A stretch of DNA of 64,000 bases from Polyangiaceae bacterium (GTDB taxonomy: Bacteria > Myxococcota_A > Polyangia > Polyangiales > Polyangiaceae). The notes under the pieces were generated by a model. That model made no database searches. It had not been told where the DNA came from and worked only from the letters and a program-made list of their open reading frames with translations. The translations under genes and the position numbers were made by a program. Location: NCBI GenBank assembly GCA_016712345.1, contig JADJRH010000011.1, positions 806,001 to 870,000 of the forward strand. The letters run 5' to 3'. Each line of letters starts with the position of its first letter. The stretch's first letter is position 1. Below, one piece after another: positions 1-9,792 of this stretch.

Positions 1-954
1 GGTTGGGTAGAGTGCGGCGACCATTGTGGGAGCTACAACGCCTATTCCAACCGCCATGGGGAACACAACCACAGCCATTAAGCCCACCGCTCGAAGGATC
101 GCGCGCCTGCGAGCATCCCCATTGTCAACACGGGCAAGCGACGGAACCAACACGTCGTTGATTTGTTCACCCACGCTCAGGGCCGGCAGTTCAGCAATGC
201 GGTATGCCTGATTATAAAGCCCCGTTGCTCCTTCACCAAATCGGTAGGAAATAAACAGGTTGTCCCAGTTGACCGACCCGACATGAAACAAAAATGACAA
301 GCTCAGCCACGCCCCATAGTTCCAATAGTCGCGAAAAATGGCGAGTTTGAGGCGAGAAGGCAAAAGGTACTCACGCATGTCGGTTTTTATAAATAGGTAG
401 ATCACGGCAATCGACGCACGCGCTATGCTACCCCATACCAATGCGTGTCCACCCAGCCCACGGCGAGCGAGGAAAATGCTCACGGCCGCGTACGTCAGTT
501 CACCCAGTGCCACGCGTGAACCGATCACCCGAAACTGGAGATCGCGGACGAGGACGTTGCGCGGCAGGCTTGCGATACGCTCCAGAAAAGCAGCCACCGC
601 CAGGCCCGGAACAAAAACGGCCATACCCGGTGTGTGGAGCCACTCGCCCACCGGTCCGCGCGCAAGAACAGCTCCAACAGAAGTGAGGGCCCCCGTTAGG
701 AGCAGGAGTACACTTCCGTGGAAAACAATATCTCTGCCCGCTTTGGGGTGGGTTGCAATGTATTGGGGAACGCCGAGCGTGGTGGCCGCGCCCGCGGTAA
801 GTATCAGAACGAACGCGACGTTGACCTCACCCTGAACTTCAGGTGCGAGGTAGCGGGTTAATATGAACGTGCTCGCAATGGTAATGGCACGGGAGCCAAG
901 GTTTGCGAGACTGGTCCAAAAGAAACCCCGAGCGGCCTTCTGAGCGAGGGACAT
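1..954 (-). CDS. Polysaccharide/oligosaccharide flippase (Wzx-like), 3' end beyond window
   Basis: An open reading frame starts at ATG 954 and stays open to base 1, giving 318 codons without a stop. The product begins MSLAQKAARGFFWTS and shows repeated hydrophobic helices. It matches the general pattern of polysaccharide biosynthesis (MATE/MOP-type) flippases: the opening K-x-x-x-x-G-x-x-W and a helix with TFILTRYLAPEVQG. About two thirds of a typical 450-500 residue protein is present. Such proteins flip lipid-linked sugars across the inner membrane. The next gene downstream is outside the window. The family call is from pattern and composition; the substrate cannot be inferred. Confidence 0.8.
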   Translation of the reverse strand, partial: MSLAQKAARGFFWTSLANLGSRAITIASTFILTRYLAPEVQGEVNVAFVLILTAGAATTLGVPQYIATHPKAGRDIVFHGSVLLLLTGALTSVGAVLARGPVGEWLHTPGMAVFVPGLAVAAFLERIASLPRNVLVRDLQFRVIGSRVALGELTYAAVSIFLARRGLGGHALVWGSIARASIAVIYLFIKTDMREYLLPSRLKLAIFRDYWNYGAWLSLSFLFHVGSVNWDNLFISYRFGEGATGLYNQAYRIAELPALSVGEQINDVLVPSLARVDNGDARRRAILRAVGLMAVVVFPMAVGIGVVAPTMVAALYPT

Positions 955-1030
955 GGGCGGGAAGAGTGGTCACGCCTACAAGACTCTTTGCTCCGCGTCG
1001 AGGGGGTAAAACGAAAACGAAGCGCCGCAC

Positions 1031-2344
1031 TCAACTCCGGCGACGTTTGCGAAGCGCCGCCAAGAGGCCGACCAAACCGAGGGCGGCAAACGGGGCGGTG
1101 CTATCCACCGGGCGGCTGGAAGTGTTGCACCCTCCGTCGTCGTCGCCGTTCGACCCGCCGCCGTTTCCAGATCCGCCGCTCCCGTCGCCGCAGGGATCGG
1201 GCGGGCATTCAGGCGGAGAACCCACGGTGTTACTCGCGACAAGGTAGCTATACACCCAATCCTGATTGACCGAAGCGCCCAGCGTCAGATCGGTGGCGAG
1301 AGCGGGCCGAGAAAGTTGACCCATCATCCTTGTCACAAAGAAGCCGTCTTCCGGAGATAAATACCCATATAATGCGGCGCGATCGGCTTCCATGTTTTGC
1401 TGGGCATTCATTCCGTCGGCGTCGGCGTAAGACTCAAGACCCGCATCATATTCAAGCGAGTAGAACATCCACTGGTCCGACGGCATGGCGTATTCAGTTA
1501 ACCATCCAAACCCGTTGGAGGCAGTAAACTTGGCATCGCGCAAGCTGCTGTAGTTGCTCTTTTGAGCGGTCCAATCCCAGTAGAGTTCGTCCTCAGAAAT
1601 GGTAAAGTGAGGGAAGTTGGAAGGTTCATACCTTCCATCTCCAAACACCCAAAGGATGATCGGGGTTACCTCGCCGGTGCCGGCAGCCACCATTCTGAGA
1701 GGCAGTGCGGGTGCCGCGCCGGGGGTGGTAATGCGCACCGGTTTCATGGAGTTGACTCCCTGTCCGGGCACCAGTTTCAACGCCAAGAAGTTGAAGCTTT
1801 CAGAAACGTAACTGTCAATGACGGGTTCAATGTCGGGAGGAATGTTATACCCGTGGGAGGTGAGCCAGTTGGTTAGCGCGGCCGGATCGCTTGCCTGAAG
1901 TTGAACCGTTTCCTACGGGCCTACCACTTCCTGATCCAGCACTGTCACTCCACCGCCGCCGCCACCGCCGACACCGGCACCGGCTCCACCGCCGCCGTCG
2001 AAGTTGCACGAGTTAGGGCAGCTGATAGACGGCGATGCAACGGTCACCTGAGTGTACTGGTCAAGCACCTGAAACAAGGCATCCGAGGATATTCCCACTT
2101 CGACTGTGCCCTTGATGGGCAACACCCACGCGAAACTTTCAGGCGCTCCTGTGTAGGTAATTTGATCCCACAGCGTGGTGGCTTCCGGGCTCACAGAGAG
2201 GATCATCCGGTGCCCCGACACCTGGGTGTTTTCAGACTGCTGTACAAAGCACCCACCACAAGCTGACGCATCGTTGGAAGAGGCCAACGTTGCGAGGGCT
2301 GCCAGCGCGGCCGCCATTCCAAGTTCGCGTGATCCAAGTTTCAT
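1031..2344 (-). pseudogene. DUF2330 protein, MYXO-CTERM-like tail, broken by in-frame TAG
   Basis: Read from ATG 2344 (preceded by GGAGAAAATCA), this frame encodes a signal peptide, ACGGCFV, and then a DUF2330 domain closely paralleling the intact paralogue at 2505-3764. A TAG at 1915-1913 interrupts it after DQEVVGP. The paralogue has TAT (Tyr) at this point, so one base change explains the stop. The same frame continues past the stop with ETVQLQ and full homology to the C-terminal tail, ALGLVGLLAALRKRRRS, a MYXO-CTERM-like membrane and sorting segment. A separate 251-residue ORF can be read from 1786. The function of DUF2330 proteins is unknown; they are exported. The gene is either a pseudogene, a recent nonsense allele or a sequencing error. 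Confidence 0.8.
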
Positions 2345-2504
2345 TGATTTTCTCCGTCGGTTGAAGACTGCCAAGCACCGTTCCACGGGCGAACGGCAAG
2401 CAAACGACGACTCATCGGCATTTCGCATGCCAAGTAGGAATACGCAAATTGCGGCTGAAAATGAGAAAAACGGGATGCGCGCGCTGGCACAATCAGGCAC
2501 GCAG

Positions 2505-3764
2505 TCAGATCACTGTGCGATGGCGTCGGCGCCTGCGGATGAACATTGCAATACCCATCAGACCAAAAACCGTCAACGCGCGCTTCGAATCAGTGGGTAG
2601 GTGAGAGATCGCGCAATTCGACTCGTCGTCACATGGACGCCCCGGGCAGCGTGGGTCGTCCACTTGGTGCCAGGGAACTAAGACCCTTTGAACATCTTCC
2701 TGATTTTCGGCAGCTTCGAGCTGTAAATCTTCAAGAAGGGCCGCGCGCGAGAGTTGACCCAAAAGGCGCGTGACGGTCACCCCATCTTCCGGGGTGAGGT
2801 TCCCATACAAGGCGGCCAGATCGGCGTCCTTGTTAACGGCCGCCCAATTGCCATTTTCGTCTTTGTATTGCTTGATGCCGTAAGACGTTACCAAGTAGTC
2901 GATGTTGCTCGGTTGCACAGTGACGGCCGATTCCACAAGCCACCCTTTCCCATCGGACGCGTCAAACTTACCCTGCCTTAACAACGCGTAGTTGCTTGAT
3001 TGGGTTTCCCAAGTCCAAAACAGTTCCGACTCGTTAATGGTAAAAGCTGGAAAGTTGGAGGGAACGTATTTCCCGTCGCCGAACACCCAGAGAGTAATCG
3101 GCGTGACCGCGCCTGTGCCGGCGGCCACCATGCGCAGCGGCAGGGTGGGGGTTGCGCCGGGCGTGGTGATGCGCACCGGTTTCATTGCGTTTAACCCTTT
3201 TCCGGGCACGAGCTTGAGCGCGAGGAAGTTGAACTGTTCAGCAACGTAACTGTCTATCACGGGGGCAATATCCGGTGGGATGTTATACCCGTGAGAAGTT
3301 AGCCAGTTGCCAAGGGCGGTTGGGTCGCTCGATTGGAGTTGAACGGTTTCATACGGTCCCACCACTTCCTGGTCGAGTATAGTGACGTCGTTGCCGCCGT
3401 CGCCCCCGCCACCACCAGCAAAATTACAAGCGTAGGAGCAGCCATCGAACGGTTGTTGGACAATGACCTCGGTTTCGCTGTTGATAACCTGGAATAATAT
3501 GTCCGCGGAAATGCCCACCTCCGCGGTACCCTTGATGGGTAAGATCCAGGCAAAACTCTCTGGATCGCCCGAATAGGTGATTTGATCCCACAGGGTTGTC
3601 GCCTCGGGACTCACCGACAGGATCATCTTGTGGCTTGTCACCTGTGTACTCTCGGTCAGTGGAACGAAACATCCGCCGCAGGCAGATGCCTCATGGGTCT
3701 CCCCGATCGTTGCAGCGGCCACCAATGCCGCGGCAAACGCCGCTCTACTAAGGTTAAGCGTCAT
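2505..3764 (-). CDS. DUF2330 domain exported protein
   Basis: I chose ATG 3764 over an upstream in-frame start because GGAG precedes it and the protein then opens with a signal peptide (MTLNLSRAAFAAALVAAAT) ending near ASACGGCF. The product is 419 residues. The body has the DUF2330 pattern: MILSVSPEATTLWDQITY, FAWILPIKG, LALKLVPG and MKPVRITTPG. The tail carries Cys residues, a short hydrophobic helix (LTVFGLMGIAMFI) and RRRRRHR, as in MYXO-CTERM sorting signals. A broken paralogue follows 160 bp downstream on the same strand, so this is a tandem duplication. The molecular role is not known; a secreted or surface location is inferred. Confidence 0.85.
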   Translation of the reverse strand: MTLNLSRAAFAAALVAAATIGETHEASACGGCFVPLTESTQVTSHKMILSVSPEATTLWDQITYSGDPESFAWILPIKGTAEVGISADILFQVINSETEVIVQQPFDGCSYACNFAGGGGGDGGNDVTILDQEVVGPYETVQLQSSDPTALGNWLTSHGYNIPPDIAPVIDSYVAEQFNFLALKLVPGKGLNAMKPVRITTPGATPTLPLRMVAAGTGAVTPITLWVFGDGKYVPSNFPAFTINESELFWTWETQSSNYALLRQGKFDASDGKGWLVESAVTVQPSNIDYLVTSYGIKQYKDENGNWAAVNKDADLAALYGNLTPEDGVTVTRLLGQLSRAALLEDLQLEAAENQEDVQRVLVPWHQVDDPRCPGRPCDDESNCAISHLPTDSKRALTVFGLMGIAMFIRRRRRHRTVI

Positions 3765-3926
3765 CGTACGTTCTCCGTTCCGCGTGCGATCCGCGCCCGC
3801 TTTTTTGAACGGCGGCTGACAATTCAAATTGTATGCCCGTGAAAATTATCCCTTTTTTCAAGGGCCAGCGTATGCCCCCTGCGCTCTTCCGTCGCTCGGG
3901 TCCATGACAAGCAAGTCAGACCCTCA

Positions 3927-4076
3927 CCTAGGTGGCTGGTGTTTTTCTACTGCGCGCCCCGCTGACGCGTCCTCGCTGCGCTTCCGGTGCTCAAATACCC
4001 AGAGTATGTTCCGCTCCGGGTCTCGCTCGGACGCGTGATCGGGGCTGCTCGTTACGAAAAACACCAGCCACCTAGG
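3927..4076. repeat. 150-bp palindromic element with perfect 21-bp arms, CTAG tips
   Basis: Bases 3927-3947 are the exact reverse complement of 4056-4076. Each arm starts CCTAGGTGGCTGGTG. A second inverted pair lies inside (TGACGCGTCC at 3964-3973, GGACGCGTGA at 4029-4038), and the centre is also roughly complementary, so nearly the whole element folds on itself. The TAG stop of the neighbouring minus-strand gene (4074-4072) is part of the right arm. It may act as a transcription terminator, a small palindromic mobile repeat, or both. Confidence 0.75.
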
Positions 4077-5130
4077 GGCGCTTGCGGGTCACATAAAAAA
4101 AGTCGCGCGTTGCGGGCTTTTCTACATATCCACGTTTCGTATGTTCAATTTTTGGAATGAGGGTATCTACCACCTGAATCGGCGCGCCGGGAGTTGGCTT
4201 ACCCATTATCAAAAACCGCGTGTACGACCAGTTGATATCCAGTTGAGCCGCGTTCACCGCGCCCGCCGCTTTCATCGCAACGGCCATGTCTTTTGGAAAT
4301 ACCCACTCACCCAGCCCGTAAAACAAGATCTTCCCCGAAGCGTCGAGCCCCACAGCGGATCGACGCGTGTCCTTGCGCCCGTCGTTTTGACCTCCCCATT
4401 TACGGCGTTTGTAATCATCGTCGAGATCGGGGTGTAACGCGCCTTTTTCAATCATACAAACCGGCGTCTGACGGTAATAGTCAAGTTCGGCGTTTTTCCC
4501 TTTTAGCTCGGACCACGAGCCAATCCACATGGAGCCGTCTTTTCGTTTTGCAACGGCGCACGCATCTTCGCGCGGCGTCAGAAATTCATCCCCTCCCACC
4601 ATCATCCCATATTTGCCATGTTTGGCCATAAATCCGCCGTTGATAATCACGAGCAGATCGTCTTGTTTGTCCAGTGGAACAAGGCCCGTGCGCTTGCTTT
4701 CTGGTACGGTTTTGGTTTCAGGTTCTTCTGTCCCCGCCACCAATTGAATATGGGTGCGGGTTAGATCAATCGCCACGATCGCCGCATAAATAAAGCCTTT
4801 GATGGGATGTGGGTGCACCGTTGTGCGGTAGAGTAGAGCCGGTTCACCCTCGCCGCCTTTGACGAGGGGCTCCCATGTCCCATCGGTCGACTCCGCCGTT
4901 CGTTCAAACGGCGGAGCAAACTTGGGTGGTGGAACCGGAGGGGGAGGGGGAGGGGGCGGCGCCGGTTCTACCAGGGTAGCCGTTGAGGAGGGTGCCGCAG
5001 TGGGAACCGGCGCTGTGGGCGGCGCCTTGGGCTGAGCGGTTGGGACAGGGCCTACCGTTGGTTGCGCGGCAGGAGGACCGCAGGCGACGGCGAAAAACAC
5101 AACCGAAACACCCAACCATCGAGGGAACAT
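4072..5130 (-). CDS. Phosphodiester glycosidase (NAGPA-like) family lipoprotein
   Basis: Start ATG 5130 gives 352 residues with a lipoprotein signal (FFAVACGPP, lipobox AVAC), so an envelope location is likely. A Pro/Thr/Ala-rich linker of about 50 residues ends in runs of PPPPPPPP. The C-terminal 270 residues match the NAGPA/phosphodiester glycosidase fold: VIINGGFM, MMVGG, RRSAVGLDASGKI and a late AAQLDINWS motif. Members cleave sugar-phosphodiester or related bonds; the substrate here is unknown. The longer frame upstream to 5283 lacks a signal peptide and was rejected. The stop codon falls inside the palindromic element at 3927-4076. Confidence 0.75.
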   Translation of the reverse strand: MFPRWLGVSVVFFAVACGPPAAQPTVGPVPTAQPKAPPTAPVPTAAPSSTATLVEPAPPPPPPPPVPPPKFAPPFERTAESTDGTWEPLVKGGEGEPALLYRTTVHPHPIKGFIYAAIVAIDLTRTHIQLVAGTEEPETKTVPESKRTGLVPLDKQDDLLVIINGGFMAKHGKYGMMVGGDEFLTPREDACAVAKRKDGSMWIGSWSELKGKNAELDYYRQTPVCMIEKGALHPDLDDDYKRRKWGGQNDGRKDTRRSAVGLDASGKILFYGLGEWVFPKDMAVAMKAAGAVNAAQLDINWSYTRFLIMGKPTPGAPIQVVDTLIPKIEHTKRGYVEKPATRDFFYVTRKRP

Positions 5131-5321
5131 ACCCCGATCATACCGCAACGTGCCGGGCGGTTGCACGCTTCTTCTCAACCGCTGCGCGAGTTGTGCAACC
5201 TGCGCAAGTCGCCGCCGCCGCTCAGTTGCGCAACGAACACCGCGAGAGCACAAAACCCTGCAAAGCAAGGCCATCTTAAACATGGTCCACTGCGTGCAGT
5301 GCCACCCGCTCGGAGGACGAC

Positions 5322-6359
5322 ATGACCGCCTTTCGCCACGGCTTTGTTACGCTCGCCACGTTCGGAATGCTCGTTTCTACTTGGGCCGGTTGCGCAGCAA
5401 CCCCCAACGAACCGCACGAGCGCGAGTCGGGGACGGAAGTCGGCGCGATCATCGGCGGGCAACCTGCCAACGATTATAAAGAAGCTGTTCTTGTGAACAT
5501 GCTTCAGGGTGGGCAGATTGTTTCAGCCTGTTCAGGTTCGGTGATTGCTCCCAATGTTGTTCTCACAGCGGGCCATTGTGTACACGGGTTTGATGGATGG
5601 CAGGTCGTTGCGCCTTTTGCCGGCAACCAAGAAGCCATGTCCTCCAAGGGAGTGACCTACGATTGGAACAACGACAGTGACTATGTTGACCCCAACCAGC
5701 ACGACGTGGGGCTCATTATCCTCAAGTCAAAAATCGACTTGGCAGAATACCCGCAGGTGGCTCAAAGTCCCGTACAATTCGGCTCCAAAGTGGTCAATAT
5801 CGGTCGAATTGATAATGGTAACTTTTCTGATTCAGAATTGTTCGTGAGCGACCCCCACCCGGTATACGACGGTGCCAAAGATGGGTTTCCCTACTCTTAC
5901 GGAGCCGACGAGATCATCCAATCCGGTGATTCCGGCGGGCCGGTTGAAGTCCCAGGCTCAAATCCTCACGTGATCGTGGCAGTCAACTCCGGCGCGGGCG
6001 GCGGGTCTGAAGTGCTTGCCAGGGTAGACTTGGTGTTTGACTGGATTCAGAAAACCGTGCAAGAGGCCGGCAGCGATGTCACCCCCAATGACCCCAATAC
6101 AGATCCTGTTGACCCGAACGATCCCAACGTGGACCCGAACGATCCCAATGTGGACCCGAACGATCCCAACGTGGACCCGAACGATCCCAATGACCCCGGT
6201 ACCGATGACTGTCAGGGCATTGACTATAACGGCGTGTGTACCGATGACGGCAGCGTTGTCTGGTGCGAGGATGGAACGCTTCAGAAAATTGACTGCCTGA
6301 TGGAGTACGGCAGTTGGTGCGTGACCACTCCTTGGGACAACTTCAGCGACTGTCTGTAA
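5322..6359 (+). CDS. Secreted trypsin-like serine protease (S1), lipoprotein-type signal
   Basis: The 345-residue product has an N-terminal hydrophobic segment ending STWAGCAA, then IIGG, the classical S1 mature N-terminus after activation cleavage. The triad is visible as TAGHC (His), HDVGL (Asp) and GDSGGP (Ser). After the protease domain comes a DPNDPNV linker encoded by four 21-bp tandem repeats (6108-6191), then a short Cys-rich tail (YNGVCTDDGSVVWCEDGTL). Trypsin-like proteases of this type are common in Myxococcota, where a role in extracellular proteolysis or predation is plausible. The gene is divergent from the glycosidase gene and convergent with the DUF1501 gene. Confidence 0.9.
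   Translation: MTAFRHGFVTLATFGMLVSTWAGCAATPNEPHERESGTEVGAIIGGQPANDYKEAVLVNMLQGGQIVSACSGSVIAPNVVLTAGHCVHGFDGWQVVAPFAGNQEAMSSKGVTYDWNNDSDYVDPNQHDVGLIILKSKIDLAEYPQVAQSPVQFGSKVVNIGRIDNGNFSDSELFVSDPHPVYDGAKDGFPYSYGADEIIQSGDSGGPVEVPGSNPHVIVAVNSGAGGGSEVLARVDLVFDWIQKTVQEAGSDVTPNDPNTDPVDPNDPNVDPNDPNVDPNDPNVDPNDPNDPGTDDCQGIDYNGVCTDDGSVVWCEDGTLQKIDCLMEYGSWCVTTPWDNFSDCL
6108..6191 (+). repeat. Four 21-bp tandem repeats inside protease gene
   Basis: Units GTKGACCCGAACGATCCCAAY recur four times in register, each encoding a seven-residue unit VDPNDPN. They form a flexible acidic/proline linker between the protease domain and the C-terminal Cys-rich segment. Copy number could vary between strains. Confidence 0.9.
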
Positions 6360-6388
6360 AAAATCGACGTCGCCGATCTACCCATGGG

Positions 6389-7648
6389 TCACTTTCCAGG
6401 TAAGAGTTTTTCAATCACCATTCCACCGTCGGTTAACGACACAGGTCTACCACTTGGGGCTTGCGTCATTTCAGCCGGATCCAAGCCGAGACGCGATGCC
6501 ACAGTGGCAAACACATCCGCAACGGATGTTTTGTCCGCCACCACTTTCTCCCCATCGTCGTCGGTTTGACCCACCGCAATTCCACCCCGCAGACCACCTC
6601 CGGCAATAAGCGCCGAAAACGCAGCGGGGTGGTGATCGCGCCCATCATCTCCACTGATTTTCGGCGTCCGCCCAAATTCACCCAGACACAAAACGACCGT
6701 CCGATCGAGAAGCGAACGCTGCGACAAATCGCCCAAAAGAGCGCTCATTGCCGGGTCGAGTGCGCCGCAGAGTTTTTTCATTTTTTCAAAGTTGTCTTGA
6801 TGGGTATCCCAACCGTCAAGCGTCACCTCCACAAAACGGACGCCCGCTTCCACGAGGCGCCGCGCGGTCAGACATCCTTTTCCAAAAGGAGTATCCCCAT
6901 ACGCGGTGCGCGTGGCCGCCGGTTCGTCCTCCAGGTCAAACGCTCGTAACTTGGGCGACCGCATGAGCCGAAATGCTTTATCGTAAACGGCTCGCCGCTC
7001 CTCGACAACGGGCGCTTTGCTTTGGGTAGAAAACATATCTTCCATAAACGCAAGCGCCCGCGCACGCCGCTCAAACCGGGGTTGCAATACGCCCGGGTCT
7101 GTATCATCGGGGCTTTTTCCAGGTTCACTCACAACGAAGGGCGCATGCCCCGCGCCGAAAAATCCGGCCGCGCCTCCCGGCCCTCCCAAACTCACATAGG
7201 CCGGCAATTCAGGATCGCGCGCCCCCAAACGCTTGCTGGCCCACGATCCGAGCGATGGGTAGGCCGCCGTGGGATTGGGAGAATACCCGGTATGACCAAG
7301 CGACTGCGCCCGCTCGTGACTGCCTTCTTTGCTCGACAAACCGCGAAGCACGGCAAACTTCTGCGCTTCTTTGGCAAGCAGGGGAAGATGTTCACCCAAT
7401 TGGATGCCGGCAGCGGCAGTGCCAATGGCGCGCAGTGGACCCATGACTTTGCGACCGGGCTTGGGGTCAAACGTATCCAGGTGGCTCGGCCCGCCGTTGA
7501 GCCATAATACAATGCAAGCGTCGGCTGCTCCCTTTGGCGGCACATCTGCGAGTGCAGCCTTTTCATCGCGCTTTAGTGCAGCAGCACCCAGCGCTGCGAG
7601 GCCCAGTTGCAACATCGAACGGCGTGAAATGGAGGGTGAGAATTTCAT
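6389..7648 (-). CDS. DUF1501 domain protein, Tat-exported
   Basis: The 419-residue product starts with a twin-arginine signal (SRRSMLQLGLAALGA) and shows DUF1501 landmarks: WLNGGPSHLDTFDPKPG near the N-terminus, VTLDGWDTHQDNF, and CLGEFGRTPKISGDDGRDHHP near the C-terminus. DUF1501 proteins belong to the alkaline-phosphatase/sulfatase superfamily and are abundant in planctomycetes and Myxococcota, typically beside DUF1549/DUF1553 proteins. That is exactly the neighbour here, 50 bp upstream on the same strand, so the two are probably co-transcribed. The substrate is unknown. Confidence 0.88.
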   Translation of the reverse strand: MKFSPSISRRSMLQLGLAALGAAALKRDEKAALADVPPKGAADACIVLWLNGGPSHLDTFDPKPGRKVMGPLRAIGTAAAGIQLGEHLPLLAKEAQKFAVLRGLSSKEGSHERAQSLGHTGYSPNPTAAYPSLGSWASKRLGARDPELPAYVSLGGPGGAAGFFGAGHAPFVVSEPGKSPDDTDPGVLQPRFERRARALAFMEDMFSTQSKAPVVEERRAVYDKAFRLMRSPKLRAFDLEDEPAATRTAYGDTPFGKGCLTARRLVEAGVRFVEVTLDGWDTHQDNFEKMKKLCGALDPAMSALLGDLSQRSLLDRTVVLCLGEFGRTPKISGDDGRDHHPAAFSALIAGGGLRGGIAVGQTDDDGEKVVADKTSVADVFATVASRLGLDPAEMTQAPSGRPVSLTDGGMVIEKLLPGK

Positions 7649-7698
7649 TTTGTGTACACCTAAATTGGATGGTCAAAACCGGAACCTACCCATGTTCG

Positions 7699-9453
7699 TC
7701 AGTGTTGCATTGCCATTTCACTTGAGTTGAGAAGTGCCCAAAAGATGTCTTCAAATGCCTTTTCTTTGGGCGTTTTTGCCTTGCTCGGGAGGCGCTTTTC
7801 AAGTTTCGCGAGCATGTCGTCTTTGGGCCGTCCCGCGTTGAGCGGTTTGCCTTGCGCGTCGTCTTTTATCAACATGCTGTCGGCCAGAAAGGTTTTCCAA
7901 TGCTCCCGCTCCTCCTGGGTAGGTTTGCGCGACAGCGTCCGCTCGTACAAAGCGTCGAGTTTTGAGTTGTCGTCCCCTTTGTCCCGCAAAATGGCCAAGA
8001 GCGATCCCCCTTCAATCGCGCGCGCACCCATGCGGGTAACAGCTCCGTTCGACAGAAGCAACGCGTGGGGAATGGACCCTTCAAACGAGTGGGTACCTGC
8101 GTCTTCATCGACATCGAGCACCAGTACAAATCGCTGCTTCGCCCGGGCGCGCACGAGTTCGGCGCGTTCTCCCGCGATTTCTTCGACGAGAGGTCCAAGT
8201 CCCGTTGCGTACACAACGGCGTCAAACAAAACTTCCGCGCCGATGGGTCTGACTGAAAAAGATGCCCACAACTTGGCGGGTGGTCCGGCGCTTCTTTGAT
8301 ACGCTTCTGACAGACAAATGGTTTTGTACAAACCTCGAATGTCATATCCCGACGCTACAAAACCGTCAGCCAATGCCTCGAGCAGCTCGGGAAGATCAGG
8401 CTTGTTGCCTGGGCGAAAGTCATCCACCGGCTCAACAAAACCCGTCCCCAGGAGGTGAGCCCAAGTTCGGTTGACAAACGCCTTCGCAAAAGTCGGGTTT
8501 TGTTTTGCCACCATCCAATCGGCCAGCGCGCGGCGTCTGTCACGCGTATCGAGTTGAGTACCGTCCAATGCGCGCGGCGGAGCTTCTGCAATGGCTCGCT
8601 GCGACTCGGTGGCTTTGGGGCCCAACTTGACTTTGGGCATGTCTTTCAACTCCAAAACGCGGACCTCACCTTTTTCTTTGTCGTCCACGGGTACAGCCCG
8701 GGTTTGTATAAAACTGGCCGCAAAACTCTTAAATTGAGCGGTTGTCCACGCTTCAGTTTTGTGGTCATGGCATTGAGCGCACTGAATTTGAACGCCCAAA
8801 AAGTTGCGCGATGTTCTACCTGCCAAATCTTCTACCGCCCCGCGAAACCTTACCATGTAGTTGACATTCCCATGAACGTCGTCGTCATTTTTCGGGGCGA
8901 CGGTTGCCGCCGCCGCTATCAATCGATCGCGCACGGCGCCGCCCGGACTGTTTTTGCCCGTGCCCGCGACAACTTCGTGGGCGATGGTATTCCACCCCGC
9001 ACGCGCGGCCATTTGGTCGCGAAGCCACCCTCGAAAAGCCGCGCGATCCACATCTTTTTTGGGGCCCGATTCACCCAGGAGCAAATCGGTGTACACAGCG
9101 GCGAACCGCTCCGAAAAGCGGTTGTCGGCAAGCAACCTGTCCATGAGGCGCGCTCGCTTGTCGGCTCCAGCGTCGGCGACAAACGTTTGAACCTCTTCAG
9201 GCGTGGGCAACACACCCAACATGTCGAGCGTAGCTCTGCGAATGAACGTGCGGTCGTCCGCTGCCGCCGTCGGTAGAACGCCCTGCGCCTGCCAAGTCGC
9301 CTTGAGGAGCGAGTCAACTTTGGAGCCGGCGAGCGCGGGGGCCACTTGAGCGGAAGGGGCCGCTTTGGCGCCCGGTTTTGGGTTTTTGCAGGAGCATCCC
9401 ACCGCGAGTGCGGCCAGGAGAAAAGGAACCCAGAGGCGAGTGCGATTGGACAT
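7699..9453 (-). CDS. DUF1549/DUF1553 domain lipoprotein
   Basis: I placed the start at ATG 9453, giving 584 residues with a lipobox (ALAVGCSCK); the frame extends to 9480 without adding a signal. The N-terminal half has the DUF1549 signature (DDRTFIRRATLDMLGVLPTPEEV, written here across two motifs) and a haem-like QCAQCHDHKTE site. The C-terminal half has DUF1553 features: FAKAFVNRTWAHLLG, GFVEPVDDFRPGN and an end with LNSSEM. These proteins accompany DUF1501 partners. They are thought to act in periplasmic or envelope degradation complexes, but no reaction is established. The CxxCH suggests haem attachment. Confidence 0.85.
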   Translation of the reverse strand: MSNRTRLWVPFLLAALAVGCSCKNPKPGAKAAPSAQVAPALAGSKVDSLLKATWQAQGVLPTAAADDRTFIRRATLDMLGVLPTPEEVQTFVADAGADKRARLMDRLLADNRFSERFAAVYTDLLLGESGPKKDVDRAAFRGWLRDQMAARAGWNTIAHEVVAGTGKNSPGGAVRDRLIAAAATVAPKNDDDVHGNVNYMVRFRGAVEDLAGRTSRNFLGVQIQCAQCHDHKTEAWTTAQFKSFAASFIQTRAVPVDDKEKGEVRVLELKDMPKVKLGPKATESQRAIAEAPPRALDGTQLDTRDRRRALADWMVAKQNPTFAKAFVNRTWAHLLGTGFVEPVDDFRPGNKPDLPELLEALADGFVASGYDIRGLYKTICLSEAYQRSAGPPAKLWASFSVRPIGAEVLFDAVVYATGLGPLVEEIAGERAELVRARAKQRFVLVLDVDEDAGTHSFEGSIPHALLLSNGAVTRMGARAIEGGSLLAILRDKGDDNSKLDALYERTLSRKPTQEEREHWKTFLADSMLIKDDAQGKPLNAGRPKDDMLAKLEKRLPSKAKTPKEKAFEDIFWALLNSSEMAMQH

Positions 9454-9792
9454 GTGAAGCCGCCATGGTGCAGCGATCATGCCGAGTTGTTCAAGCGCTA
9501 AATGTCGCGAAAACCAAAAGTTCGCCCACCGAAAGGTTGCCGCGGTGCGGATTGTTCGCCGCGGATATGGCGCCGTGCAGCGTGGTAGATCGGTCTACCC
9601 ATTGAGCCCCACCCTCGAAAGGTATGCTCCTACCCCAACACCGAGGTGCACTGCGAAGGGGGGCGACGGCTGGAGCGTGCCGGTCCGCCAAATCTTGCGG
9701 TCATGACACGAGCGTCATTCCATTCGATGGGGGCGGCATCGAGATCCCATTGAAATTCCAACCGGGCATGCGCTTTGCTCCGTCAGGTTGTC
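9454..9792. other. Divergent intergenic region, nothing recognised
   Basis: This 339-bp gap lies between two divergent genes and must hold both promoters. I see no coding potential, RNA gene or clear sigma-factor consensus. It contains one copy of the over-represented word TCTACCC. Confidence 0.5.

Noticed and set aside
425..835. Plus-strand ORFs opposite the flippase gene
   Set aside because: Shadow frames; the minus-strand frame has continuous membrane-protein homology and runs off the window.
6108..6191. CRISPR-like short repeats
   Set aside because: Repeats are contiguous with no spacers and encode an in-frame linker.
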